64,000 bases of DNA, from the NCBI GenBank assembly GCA_049941595.1, contig JBNFNA010000005.1:255724-319723 (forward strand), read 5' to 3'. This DNA comes from Pasteurella sp049941595 (GTDB taxonomy: Bacteria; Pseudomonadota; Gammaproteobacteria; Enterobacterales; Pasteurellaceae). Each line of letters begins with the position of its first letter. The stretch's first letter is position 1. The notes beneath the pieces are model-generated. The model made no database searches. It saw only the letters and a program-made list of their open reading frames with translations, and was not told the DNA's origin. Both the position numbers and the translations under genes were made by a program. Below, piece after piece: positions 44,223-52,588 of this stretch.

Positions 44223-46829
44223 ATGAGTAAATCCCTGGTTATTGTGGAATCGCCAGCTAAAGCGAAAACCATTAATAAATATTTAGGTAGCGATTATATT
44301 GTAAAATCTAGCGTTGGCCATATTCGTGACTTGCCAACGGTAGGTTCAAGCACTGGTGAGAAAGCAAAACCGGTTTCAACAAAAGGATTGAGTGCAGAAG
44401 AAAAATTAGCGATCAAACAAGAGAAAGATCGCAATGCATTGGTGAAACGTATGGGGATCGACCCTTATCACCAATGGAAAGCCAATTATCAAATTCTACC
44501 AGGCAAAGAAAAAGTCGTTTCTGAACTCAAATCACTCGCAAAGAAAGCTGATCATATTTACCTCGCAACCGATTTGGATAGAGAAGGAGAAGCAATTGCG
44601 TGGCATTTACGTGAAGTCATTGGTGGCGATGATTCACGTTTCAGCCGCGTAGTATTTAATGAGATTACAAAAAATGCAATTAAACAAGCATTTGATAAGC
44701 CTGAACACTTGAATTTAGACCGTGTCAATGCACAGCAAACACGCCGTTTCCTAGACCGTGTAGTGGGCTTTATGGTGTCCCCATTATTGTGGAAAAAAGT
44801 GGCACGTGGCTTATCTGCGGGTCGAGTGCAATCTGTTGCGGTTAAATTGCTCGTAGAACGTGAGCGCGAAATTAAAGCCTTCCAGCCGGAAGAATATTGG
44901 GAAGTCGATGTTCTTACTCAAACTCAAACAAAAGACGAGCTTCGTTTAGAAGTAACCCAATTTAAAGGTAAAAAATTCGCTCCAAAAAATAAGAAAGAAG
45001 CTCAAAGTGCGGTCAATTTTTTACAAAAATCGGATTATATCGTTTCAGAATTAGAAACCAAGCCAACTAGCTCTAAACCAAGAGCACCATTTATTACCTC
45101 GACTTTACAACAAACGGCAAGTACGCGTTTAGGCTTTGGTGTGAAAAAGACAATGATGTTAGCGCAACGTTTATATGAAGCGGGTTACATCACTTATATG
45201 CGTACTGACTCAACCAATTTAAGCCAAGATGCATTAAATATGGTGCGTGGTTATATTGAGTCGCATTATGGCAACCAATATTTACCAGTAAAACCTAATT
45301 TCTACTCAAGTAAAGATAATGCCCAAGAAGCGCACGAAGCGATTCGTCCTTCTGATGTAAATACAGTGGCAGAAAGCTTGGCCGGTATGGAAAAAGATGC
45401 AATTCGCTTGTATGACTTAATTTGGCGCCAATTTGTGGCTTGTCAAATGCCTGCGGCACAATATGACAGCACAACCTTGACTGTCAAAGCAGACGATTAT
45501 GAGTTAAAAGCGAAAGGGCGTATCTTACGTTTTGACGGTTGGACAAAAGTGTTGCCAGCAATGAGCAAAAGTGCTGAAGACCAAGTCTTACCAAATGTCT
45601 CTGTAAACGATAAACTCAACTTAAAAGAAGTGTTGCCAGAACAACACTTTACCAAACCGCCTGCACGTTTCAGTGAAGCCGCGTTAGTTAAAGAATTGGA
45701 AAAGCGTGGTATTGGTCGTCCATCTACTTATGCAGCGATTATTTCAACCATTCAAGAGCGTGGTTATGTGCGTGTAGAAAACCGCCGTTTTTATGCTGAA
45801 AAAATGGGGGAGATTGTTACTGATCGCTTAAACCAATCATTCGCAGATTTAATGAGTTATGATTTTACTGCGAATATGGAAGACATCTTAGACCAAATTG
45901 CAAATGGTCAGAAAAACTGGAAAACCGAATTAAATCAATTCTTTAAAGATTTCTCTGAAAAACTCACTCAAGCAGAATTAGATGAGCTTGAAGGTGGAAT
46001 GAAACCAAATAGCCTAGTTCCAACTGATATGGATTGCCCAACTTGTGGTCGCAAAATGGCCATTCGCACTGCAAGCACTGGCGTATTTTTAGGTTGTTCA
46101 GGTTATGCATTACCCCCAAAAGAACGTTGTAAAACGACCGTTAATCTGATTCCTGAAGTTGAACTATTAAACGTATTAGATGAATCTTCAGAAACGAAAG
46201 CCTTAATGGAGCGTAAACGTTGTCCAAAATGTAGCACTGCAATGGACAGCTATATCATTGATCCACAACGCAAAATCCATATTTGTGGTAATAATCCAAA
46301 TTGTGATGGTTATGTATTAGAGCAGGGAAGTTTCAAAATCAAAGGTTATGACGGCCCAATCGTAGAATGTGATAAATGCGGCGCAGATATGCATTTAAAA
46401 CTTGGTCGTTTTGGCAAATATATGGGCTGCACAAGCTGCGACAATACCCGTAAGATTCTAAAAAATGGGGAAGTTGCGCCACCAAAAGAAGAACCTACTC
46501 ATTTCCCTGAATTAAAATGTGAAAAATCAGATGCTTATTTTGTGTTACGTGATGGGGCAAGCGGTGTGTTTATGTCAGCACATAACTTCCCGAAATCTCG
46601 TGAAACACGCGCGCCTAAAGTGGCAGAATTAGCATTATATCGTGATCGTTTACCTGAAAAATTACGTTATTTAGCTGATGCACCACAGCAAGACCCAGAA
46701 GGCAATGAAGCGATTGTACGTTTTAGTCGTAAAGAAAAGCGCCAATATGTAACATCTGAAAAGAATGGTAAAGCGACTAAATGGATTGTCGATTACCTTG
46801 ATAATCAATGGGTTGAAAGAAAGAAATAA
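44223..46829 (+). CDS. topA: DNA topoisomerase I
   Basis: 868 residues. The N-terminal TOPRIM domain has SLVIVESPAKAKTI and ATDLDREGEAIAWH. The active-site tyrosine is in GYITYMRTDSTN near residue 322. Three four-cysteine zinc ribbons follow (CPTCGRK, CPKCST and CDKCGAD regions, about 600-760), then a C-terminal DNA-binding tail. It relaxes negative supercoils. Monocistronic with its own terminator. Confidence 0.97.
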   Translation: MSKSLVIVESPAKAKTINKYLGSDYIVKSSVGHIRDLPTVGSSTGEKAKPVSTKGLSAEEKLAIKQEKDRNALVKRMGIDPYHQWKANYQILPGKEKVVSELKSLAKKADHIYLATDLDREGEAIAWHLREVIGGDDSRFSRVVFNEITKNAIKQAFDKPEHLNLDRVNAQQTRRFLDRVVGFMVSPLLWKKVARGLSAGRVQSVAVKLLVEREREIKAFQPEEYWEVDVLTQTQTKDELRLEVTQFKGKKFAPKNKKEAQSAVNFLQKSDYIVSELETKPTSSKPRAPFITSTLQQTASTRLGFGVKKTMMLAQRLYEAGYITYMRTDSTNLSQDALNMVRGYIESHYGNQYLPVKPNFYSSKDNAQEAHEAIRPSDVNTVAESLAGMEKDAIRLYDLIWRQFVACQMPAAQYDSTTLTVKADDYELKAKGRILRFDGWTKVLPAMSKSAEDQVLPNVSVNDKLNLKEVLPEQHFTKPPARFSEAALVKELEKRGIGRPSTYAAIISTIQERGYVRVENRRFYAEKMGEIVTDRLNQSFADLMSYDFTANMEDILDQIANGQKNWKTELNQFFKDFSEKLTQAELDELEGGMKPNSLVPTDMDCPTCGRKMAIRTASTGVFLGCSGYALPPKERCKTTVNLIPEVELLNVLDESSETKALMERKRCPKCSTAMDSYIIDPQRKIHICGNNPNCDGYVLEQGSFKIKGYDGPIVECDKCGADMHLKLGRFGKYMGCTSCDNTRKILKNGEVAPPKEEPTHFPELKCEKSDAYFVLRDGASGVFMSAHNFPKSRETRAPKVAELALYRDRLPEKLRYLADAPQQDPEGNEAIVRFSRKEKRQYVTSEKNGKATKWIVDYLDNQWVERKK

Positions 46830-46840
46830 TTTTCACCAAT

Positions 46841-46876
46841 AAAAAGGCTAGATAGTTTTCTAGCCTTTTCTTTTTG
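46841..46876. terminator. Terminator between topA and the convergent yqj-like operon
   Basis: AAAAAGGCTA pairs with TAGCCTTTT, followed by CTTTTTG; the A run gives a T run on the other strand. Confidence 0.85.
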
Positions 46877-46884
46877 AATTCATT

Positions 46885-47163
46885 TTATTCTGTTTTATCG
46901 CCTTTATTTAATAAAAACAAAGCGACAGCGCCGAGTGCAGAGTAAGCTAAGAATTTTGAGCTTAACAGTTTTTTGCTCAACAGAGATACTGCGAGAGAGC
47001 GCACAACTGGCTGATTTAATGAAGATGCGATCTGTGACACTGAATCTGTCAAAAAAGATGAGTTGGGTGCTTTAGGCTTTTTACCAAATCCGTAAAGTTT
47101 CATACGCAATGCATCTCCTTTCATAATCAATAATTCTTTTTCTTCATCAAGTTCTGTTTTCAT
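46885..47163 (-). CDS. Small membrane-anchored protein, YqjK-like
   Basis: 92 residues, basic and helical, with one C-terminal membrane segment at about residues 72-88 followed by NKGDKTE. It overlaps the end of the upstream holin-like gene by 4 bases (ATGA), so it is the third gene of a coupled operon. Position and size match yqjK of E. coli, but sequence conservation in this family is weak. Confidence 0.7.
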   Translation of the reverse strand: MKTELDEEKELLIMKGDALRMKLYGFGKKPKAPNSSFLTDSVSQIASSLNQPVVRSLAVSLLSKKLLSSKFLAYSALGAVALFLLNKGDKTE

Positions 47164-47567
47164 AAAAGCTCCGTATCATTGGGTTCTTTTTTCGCTTGAG
47201 CACCTAAAGCACCTTTTAACGCTTGAATGTCATTTTTTACTTCAGCAAGGGTAGTCACCATAAAATTACGTTGTTTTATTACGGTATTACGCATTACCAG
47301 TAATAAAATCAAAATAATTAAAAAAGCAACCGCACTTATACCAAAGAAAACAAGGTGTTTGATTTCTGGTGCAATAACACTATTTAAGCCAAACAATAAA
47401 CTTATAAAAGAAATTAATAATAAAATTAATATCAAGAATAATGCTGTAAACAAGGTTACAAGAAAATTCTTTTGTTCAACAAGCTCAATTCTCGCCATTT
47501 CTAAACGAACGTGAATCAGCTCTAATGAGGTTAGGGTAATATTTTTAACTTTCTGTAAAATTTGCAT
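47160..47567 (-). CDS. YqjE-like (phage-holin family) membrane protein
   Basis: 135 residues. An amphipathic N-terminal helix (about 10-35) is followed by two strong membrane segments at about 36-62 and 71-93 and a cytoplasmic tail. This is the DUF/holin-3-like fold of E. coli YqjE. It is the middle gene of the yqjD-yqjE-yqjK-type operon. In E. coli the operon is linked to stationary phase and ribosome association at the membrane; that role here is inference. Confidence 0.83.
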   Translation of the reverse strand: MQILQKVKNITLTSLELIHVRLEMARIELVEQKNFLVTLFTALFLILILLLISFISLLFGLNSVIAPEIKHLVFFGISAVAFLIILILLLVMRNTVIKQRNFMVTTLAEVKNDIQALKGALGAQAKKEPNDTELL

Positions 47568-47590
47568 TTATCGTCCTAAATTGTAAGAAG

Positions 47591-47609
47591 AGGCTACATA
47601 TTGTAGCCT
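47591..47609. other. Perfect 8-bp hairpin between the yqjD-like and yqjE-like genes
   Basis: AGGCTACA pairs with TGTAGCCT around TAT. On the - strand it is followed by a pyrimidine-rich but not T-only run. It may reduce transcription from the first gene into the next two, or it may protect the 3' end of a processed yqjD-like mRNA. Confidence 0.55.
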
Positions 47610-47626
47610 TTTACAACTGTAAAGAC

Positions 47627-47938
47627 TTATCTCTTAGAGATTAAGACACCTAACAATAAACCAATCACTCCGGCAACACCAATCGCTTTATAAGGATTGT
47701 CTTGCACTAATTCATCAGTTTGCTTGATAACTTCTTTTGTTCCCGCTACAGCATCATCTTTTAATGAACCGAATTGTTTCTGTAATTTAGAAACTCGTGA
47801 ATCAAGACTCGATTTAAGTTTTTTAAGCTCATCCGCACCAGCTTTTGATTTCTCATCAAAAAGCTCTTCTGCATTATCTAAAATATCACGGATTTCACTT
47901 AATAACTCATCACGTTTCTTATCGAATTCTTTACTCAT
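47627..47938 (-). CDS. ElaB/YqjD/DUF883 family membrane-anchored ribosome-binding protein
   Basis: 103 residues. A long charged helix (about 1-75) is followed by the family motif DNPYKAIGVAGVIGLLLGVLISKR, a C-terminal tail anchor with a terminal positive charge. E. coli YqjD, ElaB and YgaM bind 70S ribosomes and sit in the inner membrane in stationary phase. First gene of the operon, with AGG upstream of its start. Confidence 0.9.
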   Translation of the reverse strand: MSKEFDKKRDELLSEIRDILDNAEELFDEKSKAGADELKKLKSSLDSRVSKLQKQFGSLKDDAVAGTKEVIKQTDELVQDNPYKAIGVAGVIGLLLGVLISKR

Positions 47939-48191
47939 TTATAGATACCTCCATTAATTTTTAAGGAATGCTCTAGCCTGAAAAATAAGCTAGACATAAT
48001 CATAGTAAACTGATCTAGATCAAAATGTCAAATTAATAGGGTAAAAAACACACGAAAATAATCCCTATTTTTAAATAAGTTAGCTAATTTTTCTGAAATA
48101 GTGAGAACAGTTATCCATAAAAAACAAGCTATATATCAGCTAATTTTTAGGCTATATTAGAAGCTGTATTATTGTTTATATAGGAACTCAA

Positions 48192-48833
48192 ATGAATTGT
48201 TTTCAGCGCATTATCACCGCACTTATCACCTTCTTTATACTGCCTTTTGCATCCATAAAAAGTTTATTCATCGATAAAGAACCTTCATTTTTGATGAGAT
48301 TAAGTTCTGTTTTTCTCACTTTCTTTTTTATAATGCCTTGCCTTATCGTACGTATTCTATTTGAAAACGAAACCGCTTCAGATAAAGAAAATTTTCGCCA
48401 ATGGCTAAAAGCTATTTATCGCTTTGAAAACTTAGCAGACGAAATTATAAATAAATTAGGGGAGCAGGAGAGCTGGAAACCAGAAGAATTGCTCAATTTT
48501 GCTTTATCAGAACATTTACCGAGTGATGCAGAACTCTTTTTTATTGACTGGCGTGATAGTGAAGAATTTATTTGGCGTGTTGGTAAAATTGCAGAGTTTT
48601 ACTATATAGAAGATATCGAATGGACACAAAGAAATTTAGAAGAAGATTTACCAGAGGAACTGATGAAAATCGCCTATGAATATTTTCATAAAGAAGGTGT
48701 GCTTTTATACAATGCAGAAACCAATGGTGATTCTTACTGTTTAATTGCGATTTTAGAAAATAAAAAAGAGGAGTTTAAATCTGCATCGCAAGAATGGGGG
48801 ATTTTAGTCAGAGAAGCAAATCAGCCATTCTAA
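48192..48833 (+). CDS. Orphan membrane protein with soluble DUF6630-like C-terminal domain
   Basis: 213 residues. Two hydrophobic N-terminal segments (about 6-22 and 36-57) are followed by an acidic, tryptophan-rich soluble domain. The segment LFFIDWRDSEEFIWRVGKIAEFY resembles the IDW-D-x-EE pattern of DUF6630 proteins, a group often found near toxins, but I cannot confirm that. The gene stands alone in an AT-rich, gene-poor stretch, with AGGA at a good distance from its ATG and a weak terminator after it. Function unknown. Confidence 0.65.
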   Translation: MNCFQRIITALITFFILPFASIKSLFIDKEPSFLMRLSSVFLTFFFIMPCLIVRILFENETASDKENFRQWLKAIYRFENLADEIINKLGEQESWKPEELLNFALSEHLPSDAELFFIDWRDSEEFIWRVGKIAEFYYIEDIEWTQRNLEEDLPEELMKIAYEYFHKEGVLLYNAETNGDSYCLIAILENKKEEFKSASQEWGILVREANQPF

Positions 48834-48861
48834 AAATCAATTTGTTCTAATTAAGAGAAAA

Positions 48862-48890
48862 CCATCTTCACATTAATGAAGGTGTTTTTT
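48862..48890 (+). terminator. Intrinsic terminator of the orphan gene
   Basis: ATCTTCA pairs with TGAAGGT around a short loop, followed by GTTTTTTATT. Confidence 0.7.
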
Positions 48891-49420
48891 ATTAGCAATC
48901 TTGCGACAGGGTCACAAATAATACAGTTATCCATTAAATTTCATTTTTAAAATCTAGCCTAGAATTAGTGGTCTTGTTTCTCAGATTCTACCTAGCGTTA
49001 TCTGAATATTTTCTTCTTTATCTCTTTTTATATTTCTTAGCGCAAAAGTGATTCTCATTTTTGCTATATCCAGTCATAAAACAGAACGCAATCTAATTAA
49101 GCTTATCCAGATTATCTTTTAAAGAATTTCATTGATGTACCTTAATGAATGCATAGAGTAGTTTTCTCATTTTAGAATATTGTCACTTTAATTTTTTATT
49201 TAACATAATATACATTATGCGAAATCAGTTATACGGTTAGTGAAAACTACGGATTAATTAAATCACAGACTTATACACAAGTCACATTTACTATTTAATC
49301 AATACTAAATCAGGATTTATAAAGCCTTGTCACAGAGATATTTACAAAGTTATACCCTGACTTATTTACTATGTAAGCTAAAATTAAATATAAGGATGAT
49401 ATTTCTACTTGAGGGAAAAT
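48891..49420. other. Gene-poor AT-rich stretch of about 530 bases
   Basis: No open frame longer than a few dozen codons looks protein-like. It contains scattered DnaA-box-like words (TTATCCATT near 48930, TTATCCAGA near 49105, TTATACACA near 49270) and the terminator at its right end. The word ACAGTTATCCAT occurs both near 48109 and near 48926, on the two sides of the orphan gene. It could hold a small RNA or be decayed sequence. Confidence 0.4.
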
Positions 49421-49460
49421 AAAAAACCGTAGCTTTTTGTTCGCTACGGCTTTTATTTTT
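49421..49460. terminator. Bidirectional terminator downstream of sbcB
   Basis: CCGTAGC (49427-49433) pairs with GCTACGG (49443-49449). The - strand copy is followed by TTTTTT, best suited to end sbcB, and the + strand copy by CTTTTATTTTT. Confidence 0.85.
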
Positions 49461-49543
49461 ATTGATTGCGCTACGTAAAATCTGAGATTTCATCTTAGCT
49501 GATGTATTGAATTATTTATCTAGCGTTATCGCTATTTTTATTA

Positions 49544-50974
49544 TTAGGCTAATAATTTTACGCCATATTCATAGACTTTTTGTAATAATTCCAACCTGTC
49601 AGGATTATTATGATTTTCTTCAATTAAACGCTGCAAACTTTGCTCAAATTCTACCGCACTTTGAGCGAGCTTTTTATGGCGGTATTTTTGCCATTTGATT
49701 TGTTCAGCACGTGTTAAGGTGCTGAAATGATGTCTGGCTCGATAATGAAATAATAATTCAGGAATGCGTTTATCTTTGAATGCCAAACCGTGATCAGCAA
49801 GTTTATCTGCTGGCAAGGTTCGCAAAATCGCCATATTGTTTTTATCACTGAAATCAAAAAAGCCATTGTACAGTTCAGTTTCAACATTTAAGCTCGGCTC
49901 AAACACTCTATCTTCATTAGTAAAAATTTCAGTGACAATGTCACGAATATTCGATGAGTTTTTGAGGCGTTGTAAATTTTGTAGGCAAAATTCTCTATCT
50001 ATTCCTAAGCGCTGCGCATTTTCTGGTAATAACACTTTAGCTGGCGCAAGAATTGGGCATTTATTAATATGTATGAGTTTTAATGGAACAGGTAAAACAC
50101 CTTTATCTAGCAGCTCTGTTTTTGGCGTATATAAATTTTGGCGTAATTCGACCGCACTTTTTGTCAATAAATCATCGAGATTTGCTGATAAGTCACAAAC
50201 AATGACTGCGTTTTTATTTGTTGGATGCCAGGCAATTGGCACAACCCAAGCCGTATTACCACGATAATTACCCAACATACCTGACACGTGTACCAACGGC
50301 GTCATATTGGCAACATCAATTAAGTTTTCGGTTTCTTTCTTACCACGATTTTCAAAGAAAAACTGAAACAGTTTTGGTTGCTTTTCTTTGATGAGCTTCG
50401 CCATTGCAATTGTCGCATACACATCCGCCATTGCATCGTGCGCATTGCTATGTTCTATGCCATTTACCTGTGTTAATTTTTCTAAACGAAATGACGGCAT
50501 ACCTTCTTCATCATAAGCCCAGTTAATTCCCTCAGGACGAAGTGCATAACAAGCACGTACAAGATCTAACAAATCCCAGCGGGAGTTACCGTTTTTCCAG
50601 CTATATTCATAAGGATCAATGAAATTACGGTAAAAGGTGTAACGGGTCATTTCATCATCATAACGAATATTGTTAAATCCCATTACACAAGTATTTGGCT
50701 GACTAAATTCTTGCAAAATTCGCTCAGCAAATTCTGGTTCAGAAATCCCCTTTTCATTACATTCTTGTGGTGTAATGCCTGTCACTAAAACAGCCTCTGG
50801 TGCAGGCAAATAATCGTTGGTTTGCTTGCAATACAGCATTATGGGTTCGCCAATAATATTGAAATCAATGTCAGTACGAATACCTGCAAATTGGGCGGGA
50901 CGATCGGAAGCTGGATTGACACCAAAACTTTCATAATCGTAAATAAAAAAGCTGAAATCAACTGTTGTGGACAT
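49544..50974 (-). CDS. sbcB: Exodeoxyribonuclease I
   Basis: 476 residues. The DEDDh nuclease domain begins FFIYDYESFGVNP with D13 and E15; further motifs are GFNNIRYDDE and NAHDAMADVYATI. The SH3-like and helical ExoI domains fill the C-terminal half. It degrades single-stranded DNA 3'-5' and takes part in mismatch repair and recombination control. It lies upstream of a DMT transporter on the same strand, separated by a hairpin terminator. Confidence 0.96.
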   Translation of the reverse strand: MSTTVDFSFFIYDYESFGVNPASDRPAQFAGIRTDIDFNIIGEPIMLYCKQTNDYLPAPEAVLVTGITPQECNEKGISEPEFAERILQEFSQPNTCVMGFNNIRYDDEMTRYTFYRNFIDPYEYSWKNGNSRWDLLDLVRACYALRPEGINWAYDEEGMPSFRLEKLTQVNGIEHSNAHDAMADVYATIAMAKLIKEKQPKLFQFFFENRGKKETENLIDVANMTPLVHVSGMLGNYRGNTAWVVPIAWHPTNKNAVIVCDLSANLDDLLTKSAVELRQNLYTPKTELLDKGVLPVPLKLIHINKCPILAPAKVLLPENAQRLGIDREFCLQNLQRLKNSSNIRDIVTEIFTNEDRVFEPSLNVETELYNGFFDFSDKNNMAILRTLPADKLADHGLAFKDKRIPELLFHYRARHHFSTLTRAEQIKWQKYRHKKLAQSAVEFEQSLQRLIEENHNNPDRLELLQKVYEYGVKLLA

Positions 50975-51031
50975 AGGAAAACTCGATTGAAAATAAAAGC
51001 AATTTTAACACAACAGAGAAAATTGAGAAAA

Positions 51032-51055
51032 AAGAAACCGCACTTTTGTGCGGCT
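51032..51055 (-). terminator. Terminator after the EamA-family transporter gene
   Basis: On the - strand CCGCAC-AAAA-GTGCGG is followed by TTTCTTTTTT. The stem contains one uptake sequence core and its near complement. Confidence 0.8.
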
Positions 51056-51074
51056 CTTATCATAAATTTGAGGG

Positions 51075-51944
51075 TTAATTGATGATTTTATCTAAATAGA
51101 ATAGGCAGAAAATCGCTGAAATGCCGACAGCTACTCCTACCCCATTGATTTTGCTTATTTTTTCTTTAAACACTAACGCACCAGTAATCGTCCCTAAACA
51201 AATTACACCGATATTCATTCCCGCAAAAACTAATGTTGGATTTTCACTAAAGCTTTGATGCGCTTTAATATAGAACAGAATATTCATAAAGTTTAAACCA
51301 CCGAGAATAATCCCGCCCACAAAGCTTGGAACTGTAAAGACTTCACGTTTAAGTAATAAATAACCAAACATCACACAAGCGGCTAACACAAAAGAAATAA
51401 ACAATGTGGCAGGGAATGCGCCGCCACTTTTTGCGACTTGCTTAAACAAAATATCAATGATGCCATAACCGAACCAAACTAAAATCAGCCCGATCATTCC
51501 TTTCATATTGCTTTCTGTGTCAGCGGGTTTATTCAATAAACAGAATAATGCAACGAATGCCAAAATAATGCCCACTAAACGAGCTTGGCTTAATTGTTCA
51601 CCAAAAATTAAAAAAGCAGCGACGATAGGTAAAAATAACGACAAACGTTGTGCGGCATCGGAGCGAACAATGCCCGCAAACTCAACGGCTTTCGACATAA
51701 TGATAAAAACAGTTGGCAATAAAATACCTAAGGCAAAAAATACAGGCGCATTTTCACTTTGTGCCACAAACTCGGTAAAACCTAACCCTTTAAAATCAGG
51801 TTTAAGTAAAAAGTAAGATAAGCCAAGCGCAACAATATAATTAAATGCAATGGCCTGTTGAATGACAATATTTTTTTTGCGTGCAACTTTAAGTAAAACG
51901 GAAACCGCTACACTGCAAAGAACGGCAATAATAAGATTATGCAT
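51075..51944 (-). CDS. EamA/DMT-superfamily transporter
   Basis: 289 residues with about 10 membrane segments in two EamA halves (about 1-140 and 145-289). Helices are short with small residues at the ends, as in drug/metabolite transporters. The substrate cannot be told from sequence. It ends before its own terminator, so it is probably not co-transcribed with sbcB. Inner membrane. Confidence 0.85.
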   Translation of the reverse strand: MHNLIIAVLCSVAVSVLLKVARKKNIVIQQAIAFNYIVALGLSYFLLKPDFKGLGFTEFVAQSENAPVFFALGILLPTVFIIMSKAVEFAGIVRSDAAQRLSLFLPIVAAFLIFGEQLSQARLVGIILAFVALFCLLNKPADTESNMKGMIGLILVWFGYGIIDILFKQVAKSGGAFPATLFISFVLAACVMFGYLLLKREVFTVPSFVGGIILGGLNFMNILFYIKAHQSFSENPTLVFAGMNIGVICLGTITGALVFKEKISKINGVGVAVGISAIFCLFYLDKIIN

Positions 51945-52031
51945 TTTGCTTTCCTTAATCAGTTAGAAAGGTCTGATTATATCTTTTTCTTATCCAGATA
52001 AAAATCGTTGATGATGAAATACATTTAAAAC

Positions 52032-52072
52032 AAAAGTGCGGTCAATATATTAAAAGTTTGACCGCACTTTTT
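52032..52072. terminator. Uptake-sequence inverted pair between the transporter and the nuclease-like gene
   Basis: AAAAGTGCGGTCAA pairs with TTTGACCGCACTTTT with an A/T-rich loop. It is followed by TTACC on the + strand and can serve the - strand nuclease-like gene. Confidence 0.75.
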
Positions 52073-52085
52073 ACCTTGTACTAAA

Positions 52086-52487
52086 TTAATCAATTGTATG
52101 AAATGCAGTTAAAAAATCTTTACGTTTAAGTTCAAAGAAACGATGCTCACTATGATTAAGAGGTCTTGCCAATTCTTTAAACGCAGGCATAATGTATCCC
52201 CATTCTCCCTCTCTTGCGAAGTAGATAACATAATCAATAGGCGCATCTCCCCAACAGTTAGAAATTTTAACTTTCTTACCTTTTCCTGCACTTAATGTTT
52301 TAATTTGAATTCTAATATATTGTTCACCATCTGAAATTAGAACATCAGTTTTATGCCAATTATCTAGAACTGGCGTAAAAACTTGCCAACCATCATATAA
52401 TAACCAAGCAATTACTTGACTCTCAAAAGTAACATTGCGCATTGTTTTATGAGTTTCACTAGGTGTCTGTGTTAAACGTCTAGGCAT
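52086..52487 (-). CDS. PD-(D/E)XK nuclease-like small protein
   Basis: 133 residues. The pattern E22 (FESQVIAWLL), D48 (HKTDVLI) and QIKT (61-64) with a preceding hydrophobic strand matches the E...D...[EQ]xK core of PD-(D/E)XK enzymes, in particular the short endonuclease group related to intron-encoded or restriction-like nucleases. The last catalytic acid is Gln in QIK, which some active members share. It is a single gene between two uptake-sequence hairpins, upstream of nothing obvious. No intron or self-splicing RNA is evident around it. The start has AAGGGA upstream. Confidence 0.7.
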   Translation of the reverse strand: MPRRLTQTPSETHKTMRNVTFESQVIAWLLYDGWQVFTPVLDNWHKTDVLISDGEQYIRIQIKTLSAGKGKKVKISNCWGDAPIDYVIYFAREGEWGYIMPAFKELARPLNHSEHRFFELKRKDFLTAFHTID

Positions 52488-52535
52488 AAATAATCCCTTA
52501 TACTATGTATTTTCAATGAATGATTCATTCATATT

Positions 52536-52578
52536 AAAATGCGGTCAAAACTTTTAAAAGTTTGACCGCACTTTTTTC
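52536..52578. terminator. Terminator of mukB with an imperfect uptake-sequence pair
   Basis: AAAATGCGGTCAAA-ACTTT pairs with AAAGT-TTGACCGCACTTTT. The left arm has AATGCGGT instead of AAGTGCGGT. On the - strand the stem is followed by a run of T. Confidence 0.75.
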
Positions 52579-52588
52579 TTTTCTTTGA

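Noticed and set aside
48891..49420. DnaA-box-like words in an AT-rich, gene-poor stretch as a possible origin of replication
   Set aside because: The boxes are few and imperfect, GATC sites are almost absent, and none of the usual origin neighbours (gidA, mioC, dnaA, rpmH) is present.
52086..52487. Group I intron with homing endonuclease
   Set aside because: The frame is not inside another gene, and no conserved intron core or interrupted host gene is seen on either side.
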